Source of the DNA: Caldilineae bacterium
GTDB lineage: Bacteria; Chloroflexota; Anaerolineae; DUEN01
Reading direction: 5' to 3'
Length of the DNA: 64,000 nt
Assembly (NCBI GenBank): GCA_011176545.1
Contig: DUEN01000003.1
Location: 1 to 64,000 of the forward strand
Positions 1 through 9,202 of the stretch are shown here, one piece after another; the stretch's first letter is position 1, and each line of letters starts with the position of its first letter. Position numbers and translations under genes: made by a program. The notes under the pieces were generated by a model, which was not told the DNA's origin, did not search any database, and saw only the letters and a list, made by a program, of their open reading frames with translations.

Positions 1-242
1 AGGACGAAACATCACCTCTCGGATGTATTCTACCTCAGGGAGGTGACCTATCTACAAGACGAGCTTGGTGGCTCTGGGGCGACCTCGGCCTCCCTCCTAT
101 GATACCAGGGGCGACCGGCCGGTCGCCTCTACAGAATTCGCACAACTTTGTCCACGTTGAAGGTCATCCGGGCTCTACTTCGTCCCAGAAGCTCACTCCG
201 AAGCGGGGTATAAAGCCGAATGTTTCTTTCGCCGCGCGAAGC
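1..242. other. Non-coding edge of window with one palindromic repeat
   Basis: I see no convincing gene in this stretch. It lies downstream of the stop codon of the first minus-strand gene. The only recognisable structure is a GGGGCGACC/GGTCGCC palindrome at about 107-130, one copy of a family that recurs in gaps across the window. Confidence 0.5.
107..130. repeat. Palindromic intergenic repeat, family A
   Basis: The sequence GGGGCGACCGG is followed directly by its near-perfect reverse complement (one mismatch). The same core occurs as a perfect palindrome at 22829-22856, so this is a dispersed element rather than a chance hairpin. Confidence 0.7.
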
Positions 243-1283
243 TCAATAAGAGGCCTCCGAGTGTGAAGGGGAGGGTAAGGGCTCCAGCCACGCCTCGAAC
301 ACCGCCGCGATGTTCTCCGCTGGAACGCCGATGCCCCACTCGCACTGGGCGATCACGCCGCCACGTCCGTCGTCCAACGCACGGCGCACCCGCCACACCG
401 CCTGGCGCACCTCCTCCACGGTCCCAAACGGCAAGATGTATTGTCGATCGATCTCGCCCCAGAAGGTGATGTTCCCTCGATATCGTCGTCCGATCTCCTC
501 GATATCCATGCAGAACAACTGGGAATTCACGGCATCAACACCAATCTCGATGAGCTCAGGATAGATGTCCATAATGTCGCCATCGGAGTGAAAGAAGACG
601 AACTTCCCCGCGTCGTGGATCATACGACAATAGTCGATATAGAGGGGTTTAAAATACTCCCGCCACATCGCTGGCGAGATGAGCAGGCCTTTCTGCGCTC
701 CCCAGTCATCCATGAAGGAGATGCCATCGACATCCGTCTTGACCCACAACTCCAGCTCGCGAAGGAAGAACTCATGTACCATATCACGCAGGTGGTAGAC
801 CTCGCTCACCCCCCAGCCCAGATCCATCATTAGGTTCTCGGTGCCGCGCAGGAATTGCATGCGCTCGAAGGGACGGATCGTGGTGGAGGCCTTGACGAAT
901 TTATCCGTAGCGGCACAGGAGGCATTAACCCGGCTGAAGTCCGCGTTCTCCAGGATCTCATAAGGGGGCTTAAAATGATCCAGTTGCGACCAATCCTTTA
1001 AAGGTGGATCCTTCACCTCGCCGATGACGCCGGGTTCGCCTACCGTGAACGGACATCCCCAGGCGTCCACGTAAGTGCCCACCACGGCCGGCGTGCCGCT
1101 CTCGCGCTCTCCCCGGCCATAGGTGACATCAGGGCTGGCGAAGTCAGAGGGGTAACGCGCCAGCATAGCTTCCAACTCATCCTTGCGAAACATCTCAATC
1201 CCGGGTAGCGTCCACAGGTCACGAGGCGCCCGGTCCGGCGATTGAAACAGCAACGTACGCCGTACGCGCTCTCGGCCATCCAT
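243..1283 (-). CDS. UroD-family (uroporphyrinogen decarboxylase-like) protein
   Basis: A 346-residue protein of the UroD/methylcobamide methyltransferase superfamily (TIM barrel). The N-terminus has the usual RERVRRTLLFQSPDRAPRD opening, and the C-terminal half has FHSDGDIMDIYP followed by a conserved Cys in IAQCEWG. True haem-pathway UroD enzymes and MtaA-type methyltransferases differ in this region, and no haem genes are nearby, so a methyl-transfer or unknown role is more likely than haem synthesis (inference). The ATG has a good GGAGGT site 6 bases upstream. It is the last gene of a minus-strand group with a triose-phosphate isomerase-like gene 27 bases upstream. A second paralog lies at 56210-57238. 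Confidence 0.75.
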   Translation of the reverse strand: MDGRERVRRTLLFQSPDRAPRDLWTLPGIEMFRKDELEAMLARYPSDFASPDVTYGRGERESGTPAVVGTYVDAWGCPFTVGEPGVIGEVKDPPLKDWSQLDHFKPPYEILENADFSRVNASCAATDKFVKASTTIRPFERMQFLRGTENLMMDLGWGVSEVYHLRDMVHEFFLRELELWVKTDVDGISFMDDWGAQKGLLISPAMWREYFKPLYIDYCRMIHDAGKFVFFHSDGDIMDIYPELIEIGVDAVNSQLFCMDIEEIGRRYRGNITFWGEIDRQYILPFGTVEEVRQAVWRVRRALDDGRGGVIAQCEWGIGVPAENIAAVFEAWLEPLPSPSHSEASY

Positions 1284-1310
1284 GCTTCGACCTCCAGGAT
1301 TACAGCTTGT

Positions 1311-2102
1311 TCACCCGCCTTGCTTTATGGTCGCGATCTGCCGCGTGATCTCGGCGAAGCTTGCAGGGTCGCGGCCGCGCCGCGTGGCCCCCAGACCATC
1401 CACGTCGGGGCAGGCCAACAGCTCGGCTGCATATTCCGGCGCCACGCTGCCGCCGTATATGATGCGTATCCCGTCGGCCACAGCATCCCCCCAGCGATCC
1501 CGCAGCCATCCCCGGATGAAGCGACACCCGGCTGCCACATGATCCGGCGTCGCCGGCGCGGCCACGCCGATCGCGCCCTCTGGCTCGTAGACGAACACCA
1601 TATCCGCCACCTGCTCCGCCGAACAGCCAGCCAGCACGGCGGCCATCTGTCGATCCAGAGCGACCTCCACGGGCGAGGGATCGTCGTGTGCCTCGCCGAT
1701 GAGCAGGATGGGCGAGAGGCCAGATGCCAGCGCCAGATGCACCTTCCGGTTCACCGCCTCATCATCATCGCCCAGGTGGCGGCGAACTTCCCAATGCCCC
1801 AGGAGGACTCGACGACAGCCTACATCCGCCAATAGTGTCGCAGAGATCTCCCCCGTGCGAGCGAGATCCGCCGTCGGCGCGATGTTCTGGCCTCCCAATT
1901 GGATGGGACTATCGCCCAACTCCTGAGCCACAGCCCATAACGCCGTATATGGTGGACAGACGATCACATCCACGACTTCCAACAGCTCGCCCGCCATGTC
2001 CTGGAAGTCGCGCACCCAGGCCAGGCTCTCCGCGATCGTCATCGCCATCTTCCAGTTGGTGATCGCAACAGGCTTGCGCGGCATCATCCTCAACGGCTCC
2101 AC
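1311..2102 (-). CDS. Divergent triose-phosphate isomerase family protein
   Basis: About 263 residues, the usual length for triose-phosphate isomerase. Catalytic residues of the family are present: Lys in ITNWKMA, His in GHWEVRR and Glu in VYEPEGAIG, plus the phosphate-binding IIYGGSV near the end. The two signature loops are altered, however: GHSERR is GHWEVRR, and the loop-6 PVWAIGTG is PEGAIGVA. That suggests a paralog acting on a different sugar phosphate, such as the TpiB/tetrulose-phosphate isomerases, rather than the glycolytic enzyme (inference). The start is uncertain: GTG at 2102 overlaps the upstream dipeptidase, while ATG codons at 2087 and 2084 follow a GTTGAGG. Confidence 0.75.
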   Translation of the reverse strand: MEPLRMMPRKPVAITNWKMAMTIAESLAWVRDFQDMAGELLEVVDVIVCPPYTALWAVAQELGDSPIQLGGQNIAPTADLARTGEISATLLADVGCRRVLLGHWEVRRHLGDDDEAVNRKVHLALASGLSPILLIGEAHDDPSPVEVALDRQMAAVLAGCSAEQVADMVFVYEPEGAIGVAAPATPDHVAAGCRFIRGWLRDRWGDAVADGIRIIYGGSVAPEYAAELLACPDVDGLGATRRGRDPASFAEITRQIATIKQGG

Positions 2103-3172
2103 GCCTGATGCAGCAACCGTAGCCAGTTGCCATGCATGATAGCGGCGATATCGTCATCGCTGTAACCCCGTTCCGCCAGCAGCTCAGGTACCTTCTGGAG
2201 GTCAACGATAGTATCCAAGTCACAAGGGGACTGCTCCCGACCGAAGCCGCCGTCCAGATCGCTGCCGACACCCACATGCTCGCTGTTCCCGGCTATCTGG
2301 CAGATGTGATCGATATGATCGACCACGTCGGCGATGGTGACTGTCTCGTTCGAGCTATGCCCTTTGATCCACCCCGGCTCCAACATCCAGGCGTCAAACG
2401 CCACGCCGATGACGCCATCCCGCTCGATGATCGCCCGCAATTGCTCATCGCTGAACTGACGCTGATGAGGCACAAGGGCACGGCAGTTGTTATGGCTGGC
2501 CAACACAGGACCATCATATCGCTCTAACGCCTGCCAGAACGATGGATCGGAACAGTGAGTGATGTCCAGGATCATGCCCACACGCTCCATCTCCGTCAGG
2601 AGCACCTTCCCTAGATCGGTCAACCCATCCTCCGTCCCCGTGCCGCCAGCATACCGCCCTCGACCATAATGGGTAATCCCCAACACGCGCAGTCCCGCAT
2701 CCCACCACTCCTGCAACTGGTCCGGACTCAGGATAGGATCAGCCCCCTCCATGCTGATGACGAAGCCCAACGGCGGCGTCGCATCAGGATCCGGGTCATC
2801 GGCTGCCTCCCATGTCCGCCATTCAGCCATATGGGCATCCAGTCCAGCGATGTCCGTGATAAGGCGCGCGTATCCCTCCCGCTCTAACGCCCGATAATAC
2901 GCCAACTGACCCAGGGCGACCCCATACGCCTGCAGCGGCGAAAGGTAATCCAAATAAGGGACAGGCGTCCCCGTGGAGCGCGCCAGCATCGTGGCGAAGG
3001 AGAGAGCCACCCGTCCTTTACGCATCTCCGGCAACGCCACCGTCCCCTGCGCCCGCCCCGGCCCCGGCGTCCTGATCTCCAGGGAGCGGGTCGTATAGAC
3101 GGACAGCAGCAGATCACGGTTCCACTGCAGGGCATTCCAGGCGAGATCGAGGTGAGAATCGATCACCAGCAT
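2090..3172 (-). CDS. Membrane dipeptidase family (peptidase M19)
   Basis: A 360-residue zinc dipeptidase of the renal dipeptidase/M19 family. The metal ligands are visible in order: His-x-Asp in IDSHLDLAWN at the N-terminus, Glu in ISMEGADPI, His in LDITHCSD, His in LASHNNCRAL, and Asp in VGSDLDGGFG. Family members hydrolyse dipeptides, including some with a D-residue or dehydro-residue. No signal peptide is seen, so it is probably cytoplasmic. The start has an AAGGAGGAGATC ribosome site. The stop overlaps the downstream isomerase gene, so the two are probably translated together. An upstream histidine kinase gene ends 18 bases away. Confidence 0.9.
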   Translation of the reverse strand: MLVIDSHLDLAWNALQWNRDLLLSVYTTRSLEIRTPGPGRAQGTVALPEMRKGRVALSFATMLARSTGTPVPYLDYLSPLQAYGVALGQLAYYRALEREGYARLITDIAGLDAHMAEWRTWEAADDPDPDATPPLGFVISMEGADPILSPDQLQEWWDAGLRVLGITHYGRGRYAGGTGTEDGLTDLGKVLLTEMERVGMILDITHCSDPSFWQALERYDGPVLASHNNCRALVPHQRQFSDEQLRAIIERDGVIGVAFDAWMLEPGWIKGHSSNETVTIADVVDHIDHICQIAGNSEHVGVGSDLDGGFGREQSPCDLDTIVDLQKVPELLAERGYSDDDIAAIMHGNWLRLLHQAWSR

Positions 3173-3190
3173 GATCTCCTCCTTTACAGA

Positions 3191-4867
3191 TCATGCCCGC
3201 GGCAACGCTAGACAGAAGACGGCTCCAAAGCCCTCGCGGTCTTCCAGCCACAGGCGACCACTCTGGAGCTCCGCCAGGCGATAAGCGATGCTCAACCCCA
3301 ACCCCAGCCCTGTGTGCACGCGCGTTAACGCTGGCTCCGCCTGATAGAACGGCTGAAAGATGTGACGTCGCTTATCAGGGGGGATCCCTGGTCCCGTGTC
3401 CGCCACGGCGACGATCACCTCCTCCTCCGAAGGCTCGATGGAGATCACCACGCGTCCGCCAGACGGCGTAAATTTCACGGCGTTGCTCAGCAGGCTACGC
3501 AGGATCAACTTCGTCTTGGCCTCATCAGCGCGCGCCCATACCTCATAGCGTCCATTGGCGATCTCTAAGGATATCCCCTGTTCCTCCGCTCTCCTCTCGA
3601 ACTCGGAGGCCACATCTTCCACCAAGTCCGGCATAAGCACGGGGTGAATCTCCAACTTGTCCTCGCCGGGCTGCCAGTTGCTCAAGTTCTCCAACAACAG
3701 CAGGTCATCCGTCAGCTTCTGCAATCGCTGCGCGCTTCGGAGGACGGCCTCCATGTACTCCCTCAGGCTCTCATCGCCGAGTTGCTCCACCAGCAAAGAG
3801 GCATATCCCACGATCACGGCCACAGGCGTTCGCAGCTCATGAGCAGCGATATTGATGAACTCCGACTTCATCTCATCGAGCTTGCGCAGATCCTCATACG
3901 CCTGTTCCATCTCCTCGAACAGCCGGGCGTTCTCGATGGCGATGGCCGCCTGACCAGCTAATACCGAGAGCAACTCGGCATCCCCCCGGGTGAAGGGTGG
4001 CTGTCCCACTGTCTTGGTCAAATTGATCACCCCGATGACATGCCCCTTGACCGCCAATGGAAGACAAACGGCGGAATGCGCCATCCCTCCACGCAGCGAT
4101 GGACGCAGGAACTCCGGGATATCCCCCTCGTTATTGATGACCAACGGCACACCGGTGCGCGCCACCCAGCCGGAGATCCCGCGGCCTACACGTTCTCGAG
4201 CGACGGCCATCACCTCGGGCGGCATCCCCACGGCCGCCCGTACCCTCAGCTCCTGCCTGGCCTCGTCGATCAACATGATGGAGCCGCGCTGCGCGCCAGT
4301 GGCCTCCACGGCCATCTCCACGATGCGTTGTAGCAGATCATCCAGGTGCAGGTTCTGCATGAACGCCTGGCTGATCTGGTACAGCGGCACCAACGCCCGT
4401 GACCGGGCCAACTCACGCCGCTCATGGGCCTGCTCCACCGCACCCGCTACATGCTGACACAGCTCCTCCTGCCCGACGGGCTCCACCAGGATCCCTGCCA
4501 CGTCAAAACGCAACAGAGCGACGACGCTCGCTAACAAGTCGGCCGGGCTGATGATCAGCCATATCGCCTCCGGATCCGCCTCCCTAAGCAAGGAGAATCC
4601 TTCCATTCCCTCGGTAACCCATCGCCCATCCAGAGAGATCACATCAAAACGGACGGAGCGAGCCATATCTACCGCTCCGGTCAGGCTCGCCGCCACAGTG
4701 ACCTCGTATCCGGCGCCCTTTAACGCTTCAGCCCAGGCCGCCCTCGCATCTTGTTGGCCGTATCCCACCAGCACGCGGATCCCACCATCGGATGATGTCC
4801 GCTCCTCATCCTGTCCCTCAGGATGCGTATGGTAACCTCTCTCTTCCCACATGATATCCGTTTTCAT
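3191..4867 (-). CDS. GAF-domain sensor histidine kinase with degenerate receiver
   Basis: A 558-residue soluble kinase. Residues about 30-145 resemble a response-regulator receiver, but the acidic pocket is lost (VLVGYGQQD in place of a DD pair) and the KP motif is EP, so it is unlikely to accept phosphate normally. Residues about 160-320 form a GAF domain. The HisKA box INIAAHELRTP carries the phospho-His at about 343. The ATPase domain has N box SNAVKFTPSGG, G1 VADTGPGIP and G2 GLGLGLSIA. No response regulator is adjacent, so it is an orphan kinase. It ends 18 bases before the dipeptidase start. Confidence 0.9.
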   Translation of the reverse strand: MKTDIMWEERGYHTHPEGQDEERTSSDGGIRVLVGYGQQDARAAWAEALKGAGYEVTVAASLTGAVDMARSVRFDVISLDGRWVTEGMEGFSLLREADPEAIWLIISPADLLASVVALLRFDVAGILVEPVGQEELCQHVAGAVEQAHERRELARSRALVPLYQISQAFMQNLHLDDLLQRIVEMAVEATGAQRGSIMLIDEARQELRVRAAVGMPPEVMAVARERVGRGISGWVARTGVPLVINNEGDIPEFLRPSLRGGMAHSAVCLPLAVKGHVIGVINLTKTVGQPPFTRGDAELLSVLAGQAAIAIENARLFEEMEQAYEDLRKLDEMKSEFINIAAHELRTPVAVIVGYASLLVEQLGDESLREYMEAVLRSAQRLQKLTDDLLLLENLSNWQPGEDKLEIHPVLMPDLVEDVASEFERRAEEQGISLEIANGRYEVWARADEAKTKLILRSLLSNAVKFTPSGGRVVISIEPSEEEVIVAVADTGPGIPPDKRRHIFQPFYQAEPALTRVHTGLGLGLSIAYRLAELQSGRLWLEDREGFGAVFCLALPRA

Positions 4868-4897
4868 AACCCACTTTCTACCTAACTATCTACGTGA

Positions 4898-5266
4898 TTA
4901 TCCTCCAGCCATGGCCACGACCACGGCCACCGCATAATCTCGGCTATGCGAAAGGCTGATCGCCCACTGCGAGAAGCCCAATGTCTCCGCACGCGCGCGC
5001 GCCCTCCCGTGAAGGACCAATCGGGGCTGCCCAATATCCAGGCGCGCGACCTCGATCTCCTTCCATCCGACCTCCATCCAGTCGCAGGCCAGCACCTTGC
5101 TCACAGCCTCCTTGGCCGCCCAACGCACAGCCAGGGAGGGCGTGCGCCCGGAACAATAAGCCAACTCGGCTGGCGTATACACCCGACGCAAGAATCGATC
5201 CCCCCACCGTTCCACCATGGCCGCGATACGATCCAGTTCGACGATATCCACACCGACGGCCAACAT
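4898..5266 (-). CDS. acpS: Holo-[acyl-carrier-protein] synthase
   Basis: A 122-residue protein of standard AcpS length. It transfers 4'-phosphopantetheine from CoA to apo-ACP. The two Mg/CoA motifs are present: GVDIVELDRI at the N-terminus and RWAAKEAVSK in the middle. The ATG has an AGGAGGGG site that overlaps the stop codon of the upstream M16 gene, so translation is probably coupled. A histidine kinase gene follows 30 bases downstream. Confidence 0.93.
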   Translation of the reverse strand: MLAVGVDIVELDRIAAMVERWGDRFLRRVYTPAELAYCSGRTPSLAVRWAAKEAVSKVLACDWMEVGWKEIEVARLDIGQPRLVLHGRARARAETLGFSQWAISLSHSRDYAVAVVVAMAGG

Positions 5267-5270
5267 GGCT

Positions 5271-6554
5271 TCACCCCTCCTGGGGGCCAGCCAGCCCCAG
5301 CGCGTACGCTCCCGGCCTGAGATATCGGGCCACGACGTCCCGTACCTGCTCGGCCGTGACTTCCTCGATCAGACTCGGATATCGTTGCAGGTAGTTCAAC
5401 CCCAACCCATACCACTCCATGTCCAGGATCACGCTGGCCACGCCGCTGTTAGTCTCCAGACGCAACGGGAGGGATCCGGTCAGATACGCCTTGGAATCCG
5501 CCAACTCCTCTTCGGGCACCAGCTCTTCGCCCATCCGGGCTATCTCCTTCTCAATACCGGCGATAGCTCGATCCACGTTCTCCGGGGCGACCCCTGCGAT
5601 GGTCGCCCATGGTCCTGGCCCCTTATCCGCCTGCAACGTGCTATAGACGTAATAAGCCAGCCCCTGTCGCTCGCGCACGTTTTCCCCCAACCGGCCCATG
5701 AGCCCGAAGACCCCCAGTACGGTGTTGGCCAACAGGGCCGCGTGATAGTCTGGGCTCGTCCTGGAGATGGCCGGCACGCCCAGCACCAGATCGGTCTGCG
5801 TCTTCCCCGGCATGGGCACGACCTTGCGCCTCACCTCCTCCGGCGGGGACACGGGCGGAACTTCCGGGTCCGATGGGTTCGCCTCGGGTTGCCATCCCCC
5901 CAAGGCCTCGGTCAACAATTCGATCACCTGCTGCGTGTCAACATCGCCTACGATCGCGATGGCCGCACCGTGAGGGCCATATCGCCGTTGATAGAAGGAA
6001 ACCAGGTCTTCCCTCGAGATGGTGCGTACCGTATCGAGGTATCCAGCCGGCGAGAGACGATACGGATGTCCCTCGGGATAGGCGACCTCTCGGAAGGCCA
6101 GCGCGGCCATCTGCCGCGTGTCGTTCTCCCGCTCCTGCAAGGCGGTCAGCTTCTGGCCGCGCACCCGCTCCACGTGCTCCTCCGGGAAGATGGGATGCTG
6201 CAAGATGTCCGCCAGGATCTCGATCAGCAGGCTCAGATCCTCCGTCAGACACTGACCGGAGAAGCCGCTCGTATGGCGTCCCGCGCCGAAGCTCAGCAAA
6301 GCCCCCACGGATTCGATCGTCTCGTTGATCTCAGCGAACGTGCGCGTTTCCGTGCCCCGCATCAACATCGAGGCAACGAAGCTGGCCAGGCCAGCCTGCC
6401 GCGCAGGCTCGTGCACACTCCCCGCCGGTATATACCCTTCGATGACCACCGAAGGGTTGGCGTGATTCTCTCGCACCAACACGACCAGCCCGTTGGGTAG
6501 CACATGTCGATGAATATCCCCAGGCCCAGGGATCGATGTCCAGCGTCTATCCAT
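5271..6554 (-). CDS. M16 family peptidase-like subunit lacking the zinc site
   Basis: A 427-residue M16 (pitrilysin/processing-peptidase) fold. At the position of the HxxEH zinc motif it reads LASFVASMLMRGTE, so the His and Glu ligands are absent and it cannot be a peptidase on its own. It keeps the C-terminal Arg/Tyr motif (RERQGLAYYVYS) that substrate-binding subunits of M16 heterodimers carry. Its gene overlaps the next upstream catalytic M16 gene by 8 bases, so the two products probably pair. The N-terminus HVLPNGLVVLVREN is typical of the family. Confidence 0.88.
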   Translation of the reverse strand: MDRRWTSIPGPGDIHRHVLPNGLVVLVRENHANPSVVIEGYIPAGSVHEPARQAGLASFVASMLMRGTETRTFAEINETIESVGALLSFGAGRHTSGFSGQCLTEDLSLLIEILADILQHPIFPEEHVERVRGQKLTALQERENDTRQMAALAFREVAYPEGHPYRLSPAGYLDTVRTISREDLVSFYQRRYGPHGAAIAIVGDVDTQQVIELLTEALGGWQPEANPSDPEVPPVSPPEEVRRKVVPMPGKTQTDLVLGVPAISRTSPDYHAALLANTVLGVFGLMGRLGENVRERQGLAYYVYSTLQADKGPGPWATIAGVAPENVDRAIAGIEKEIARMGEELVPEEELADSKAYLTGSLPLRLETNSGVASVILDMEWYGLGLNYLQRYPSLIEEVTAEQVRDVVARYLRPGAYALGLAGPQEG

Positions 6555-7875
6555 CCGTCTTCCTCACACCATGAGATGTCTCATCCGGTAAGAACCACCC
6601 GACCGTTCGGTTGTCCGCCACAAGATATCTCCGCGCGACCCGCTGAATGTCGTCCGCGGTCACGGCCGCCACGCGATCCAGATACGTATCCAGCCACTCT
6701 GGCGAGACCACCGTCTCAGCGAATCCCAGCCAGTAGGCCTGGTCCGTCACGCTCTCGCTGCCATAAACGAACTCAGCCCGCGTCTGCTTGATGGCCTTCT
6801 CAAGCTCTTCCTGGCTGACCGGCTCCTCCTGTAGCCGGTCGAGTTCTCGCAGGAGGACTCTCTCCACCTCCTCAGCGCTCCGCTCAGCCCTCACCGTTAC
6901 AGTACAACTATACAGGTAAGGATCGATGGTTGGCAACAGGAAAGTAGACACATCTAAGGCCAGATCCGCCTCGACCAACGCCCGATAGAGACGCGAGCTA
7001 CGGCTGGGCGAGCTGCTACGGAACACGCCCAGCGCCCTGGCTCCGTTGAGCACCGTATCTATCACAACCAACGGGAAGAAATCCTCATGCGAGGCCGGCG
7101 GCGCGTGGAACGCGACCTGAACATAGGTCGTGCCTCCGGGGCCGCGCACGATCAAACGACGCTCTCCACGCTGAGGAGGCTCCACACCCCGTACCGGCGG
7201 CGCTCCGGGCCCGCGCGGGATCGGGCCAAACAACTCCTCGATCCGCCTTAGGAGCGCATCGGCCTCGAAGCCCCCCACCGCGACCAGCACGGCGTTATCC
7301 GGAGCGTAATACGTGCGATAGTGCTCATACAACTCGTCTCGCGTGATGCTCCGCAGATCGCACAGCCAGCCGATGGTCTCGTGGCGATAGGGATGCACCC
7401 TGATAGCCGTGGCGGTCAACTCCTCGTTGAGCAGAAAATCAGGGTAATTCTCGTACCCCTGCCGCTCGGAGATCACGACGGTGCGCTCCAGCTCCACCTC
7501 CTCCGGGTGGAAGGGGCTATTGACCATGCGATCCGCCTCGATACGCAACGCCAGATCGAATCGGTCGGCCGGGAGCGTCTCGAAATAGGTGGTCCAATCC
7601 AGATACGTCATTGCGTTACGGTATCCCCCCTCCCGGGCCACCAACCGATCGGCCTCCCCCGCGGGGAACTGCTCCGTCCCCTTGAAGAGCATGTGCTCCA
7701 CCCAGTGCGAGATGCCGGTGCGCCCCTCCACCTCGTTCCGGCTTCCCACCCGATACCAGACGAAGAGGCTAGCCACGGGCACCCCCACCAACGGCCTCAA
7801 CACCACCCTCAACCCATTATCCAGCTGCGTCCGAATCACATCTCGCGTCTCCACAACCTCCCTCCACTCACGCAA
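6547..7875 (-). CDS. M16 family zinc peptidase, catalytic subunit
   Basis: About 442 residues with an intact zinc motif HWVEH at residues 57-61 and the further Glu about 75 residues on, in VELERTVVISER. It belongs to the M16 family of small processing peptidases, which act on short peptides or presequences. It sits between a second catalytic M16 gene upstream and a zinc-less M16 subunit downstream. The frame opens with a TTG at 7875. An in-frame GTG at about 7839 with a GGAG 9 bases upstream is a reasonable alternative start. Confidence 0.88.
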   Translation of the reverse strand: MREWREVVETRDVIRTQLDNGLRVVLRPLVGVPVASLFVWYRVGSRNEVEGRTGISHWVEHMLFKGTEQFPAGEADRLVAREGGYRNAMTYLDWTTYFETLPADRFDLALRIEADRMVNSPFHPEEVELERTVVISERQGYENYPDFLLNEELTATAIRVHPYRHETIGWLCDLRSITRDELYEHYRTYYAPDNAVLVAVGGFEADALLRRIEELFGPIPRGPGAPPVRGVEPPQRGERRLIVRGPGGTTYVQVAFHAPPASHEDFFPLVVIDTVLNGARALGVFRSSSPSRSSRLYRALVEADLALDVSTFLLPTIDPYLYSCTVTVRAERSAEEVERVLLRELDRLQEEPVSQEELEKAIKQTRAEFVYGSESVTDQAYWLGFAETVVSPEWLDTYLDRVAAVTADDIQRVARRYLVADNRTVGWFLPDETSHGVRKTDG

Positions 7876-7906
7876 TACACATTACGCTTTACGCATCACG
7901 TTTTAC

Positions 7907-9196
7907 TTAACTACCCTCTGGCTCATACCATCCCACCACCGCGCGCTCCCGTCGCAGGTACGTCTGAGCCACCCGCGAGACGTCCTCCACCGTCACCCGG
8001 GCGAGCGCGTCCATGAACCCCGTGAACCACTCCGCGGAGGTCACCACCTCGCTATATCCCAGCCAGAACGCCTGATTCGTCACGCTCTCGCTGCCATAGG
8101 CGAACTGCGCCCGGCTTTGACGCAACGCTTTATCCAACTCGGCGTGTTCCACCGGTTCCCGGTGAACGCGCTCGATCTCAGTCCACAACGCATCTTCGAC
8201 CCGCTGGGGCGACACACCCTGTCGCACCGCGGCGAAGAAAGTGAAGAGATGAGGATCGATGGAGAGGCTCATACCACACCCGACGCGGGCCGCCAGCTCG
8301 CGCTCGACCAGGGCCTTATACAGACGAGAGGATCGAAACATGGCGGAAGCGCCGCCTCCGAACAGCGTCATGGAGGCCGCCCCTCCCAGGATGGCCTTCA
8401 AAGCCATCAAAGCAACCCAGTCCGGATGCGACGCGGGCGGCACCCGGAAGCCCATCTCCACATAAGCCGTACGCTCATGTCCCGTGACCCGCACGCGCCG
8501 CATCTCCGTCTGTGGCGGCTCCGGCTCAGGCTCCTCCAAAGCCCGTTCCACGGGCTTAATGGAGCCAAAGGACGCCTCGATCTGGCTCATCATCTCATCG
8601 GGCTCAAAGTCCCCCGCAACAGCGATCACAGCCCGATTAGGGGCGTAACAAGTACGATAATACGCGTAGAGCTCATCGCGGCTCATACGTTCCAGGTCCT
8701 CACGCCGGCCGATGACGGGATGGCCATAACTGTGGACCTGAAAGGCCGCTGCCTCTATCGCCTCGTGCAGGCGCCACGTCGGCCGATTCTCATTGCCGGC
8801 CCGCTCCGAGAGGATGATCGTACGCTCCGCCTCCACGGCGTCAGGCGTGAACTGGGCATTGACCATGCGATCGGCCTCGATCTGCAAGGCCAGATCGATC
8901 CGATCGGAGGGCAGGGTCTCAAAATAGCAGGTGAAGTCGTATGAGGTCATGCCATTGCGCACGCCACCTTCCCTGGCGATGAGCTTATGCACGACGCTGC
9001 CGGGGAAGCGCGGCGTGCCCCGGAACAGCATGTGTTCCACCCAATGGGAGGCGCCCGTCATGCCCGGCCGCTCATTGCGGCTGCCCACCCTGTACCAGAC
9101 CCAGAAGCTCGTCACAGGGGCCACATGCGAAGGGCGCATCAAGACAGTCAATCCGTTATCCAGACGTCTTCTCACGAATGACGATCGTGTCCCCAT
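7907..9196 (-). CDS. M16 family zinc peptidase, catalytic subunit (second copy)
   Basis: A 429-residue paralog of the downstream gene, with HWVEH at residues 51-55 and the third ligand region VEAERTIILSER. The two proteins share long runs such as ETLPSDRIDLALQIEADRM, so they arose by duplication. Its ATG has only a weak GTGAG upstream. It follows the UDP-glucose dehydrogenase-type gene frame by 6 bases on the same strand, so the three M16 genes, acpS and the kinase could be one transcript. Confidence 0.9.
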   Translation of the reverse strand: MGTRSSFVRRRLDNGLTVLMRPSHVAPVTSFWVWYRVGSRNERPGMTGASHWVEHMLFRGTPRFPGSVVHKLIAREGGVRNGMTSYDFTCYFETLPSDRIDLALQIEADRMVNAQFTPDAVEAERTIILSERAGNENRPTWRLHEAIEAAAFQVHSYGHPVIGRREDLERMSRDELYAYYRTCYAPNRAVIAVAGDFEPDEMMSQIEASFGSIKPVERALEEPEPEPPQTEMRRVRVTGHERTAYVEMGFRVPPASHPDWVALMALKAILGGAASMTLFGGGASAMFRSSRLYKALVERELAARVGCGMSLSIDPHLFTFFAAVRQGVSPQRVEDALWTEIERVHREPVEHAELDKALRQSRAQFAYGSESVTNQAFWLGYSEVVTSAEWFTGFMDALARVTVEDVSRVAQTYLRRERAVVGWYEPEGS

Positions 9197-9202
9197 GCTC
9201 GC

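Noticed and set aside
5217-6500. 427-codon plus-strand frame opposite an M16 gene
   Set aside because: The M16 gene on the minus strand has clear family motifs, and the antisense translation has none.
7589-8944. Plus-strand frame of 451 codons opposite two M16 genes
   Set aside because: Same reason; it crosses the gap between two real genes and has no ribosome site or domain.
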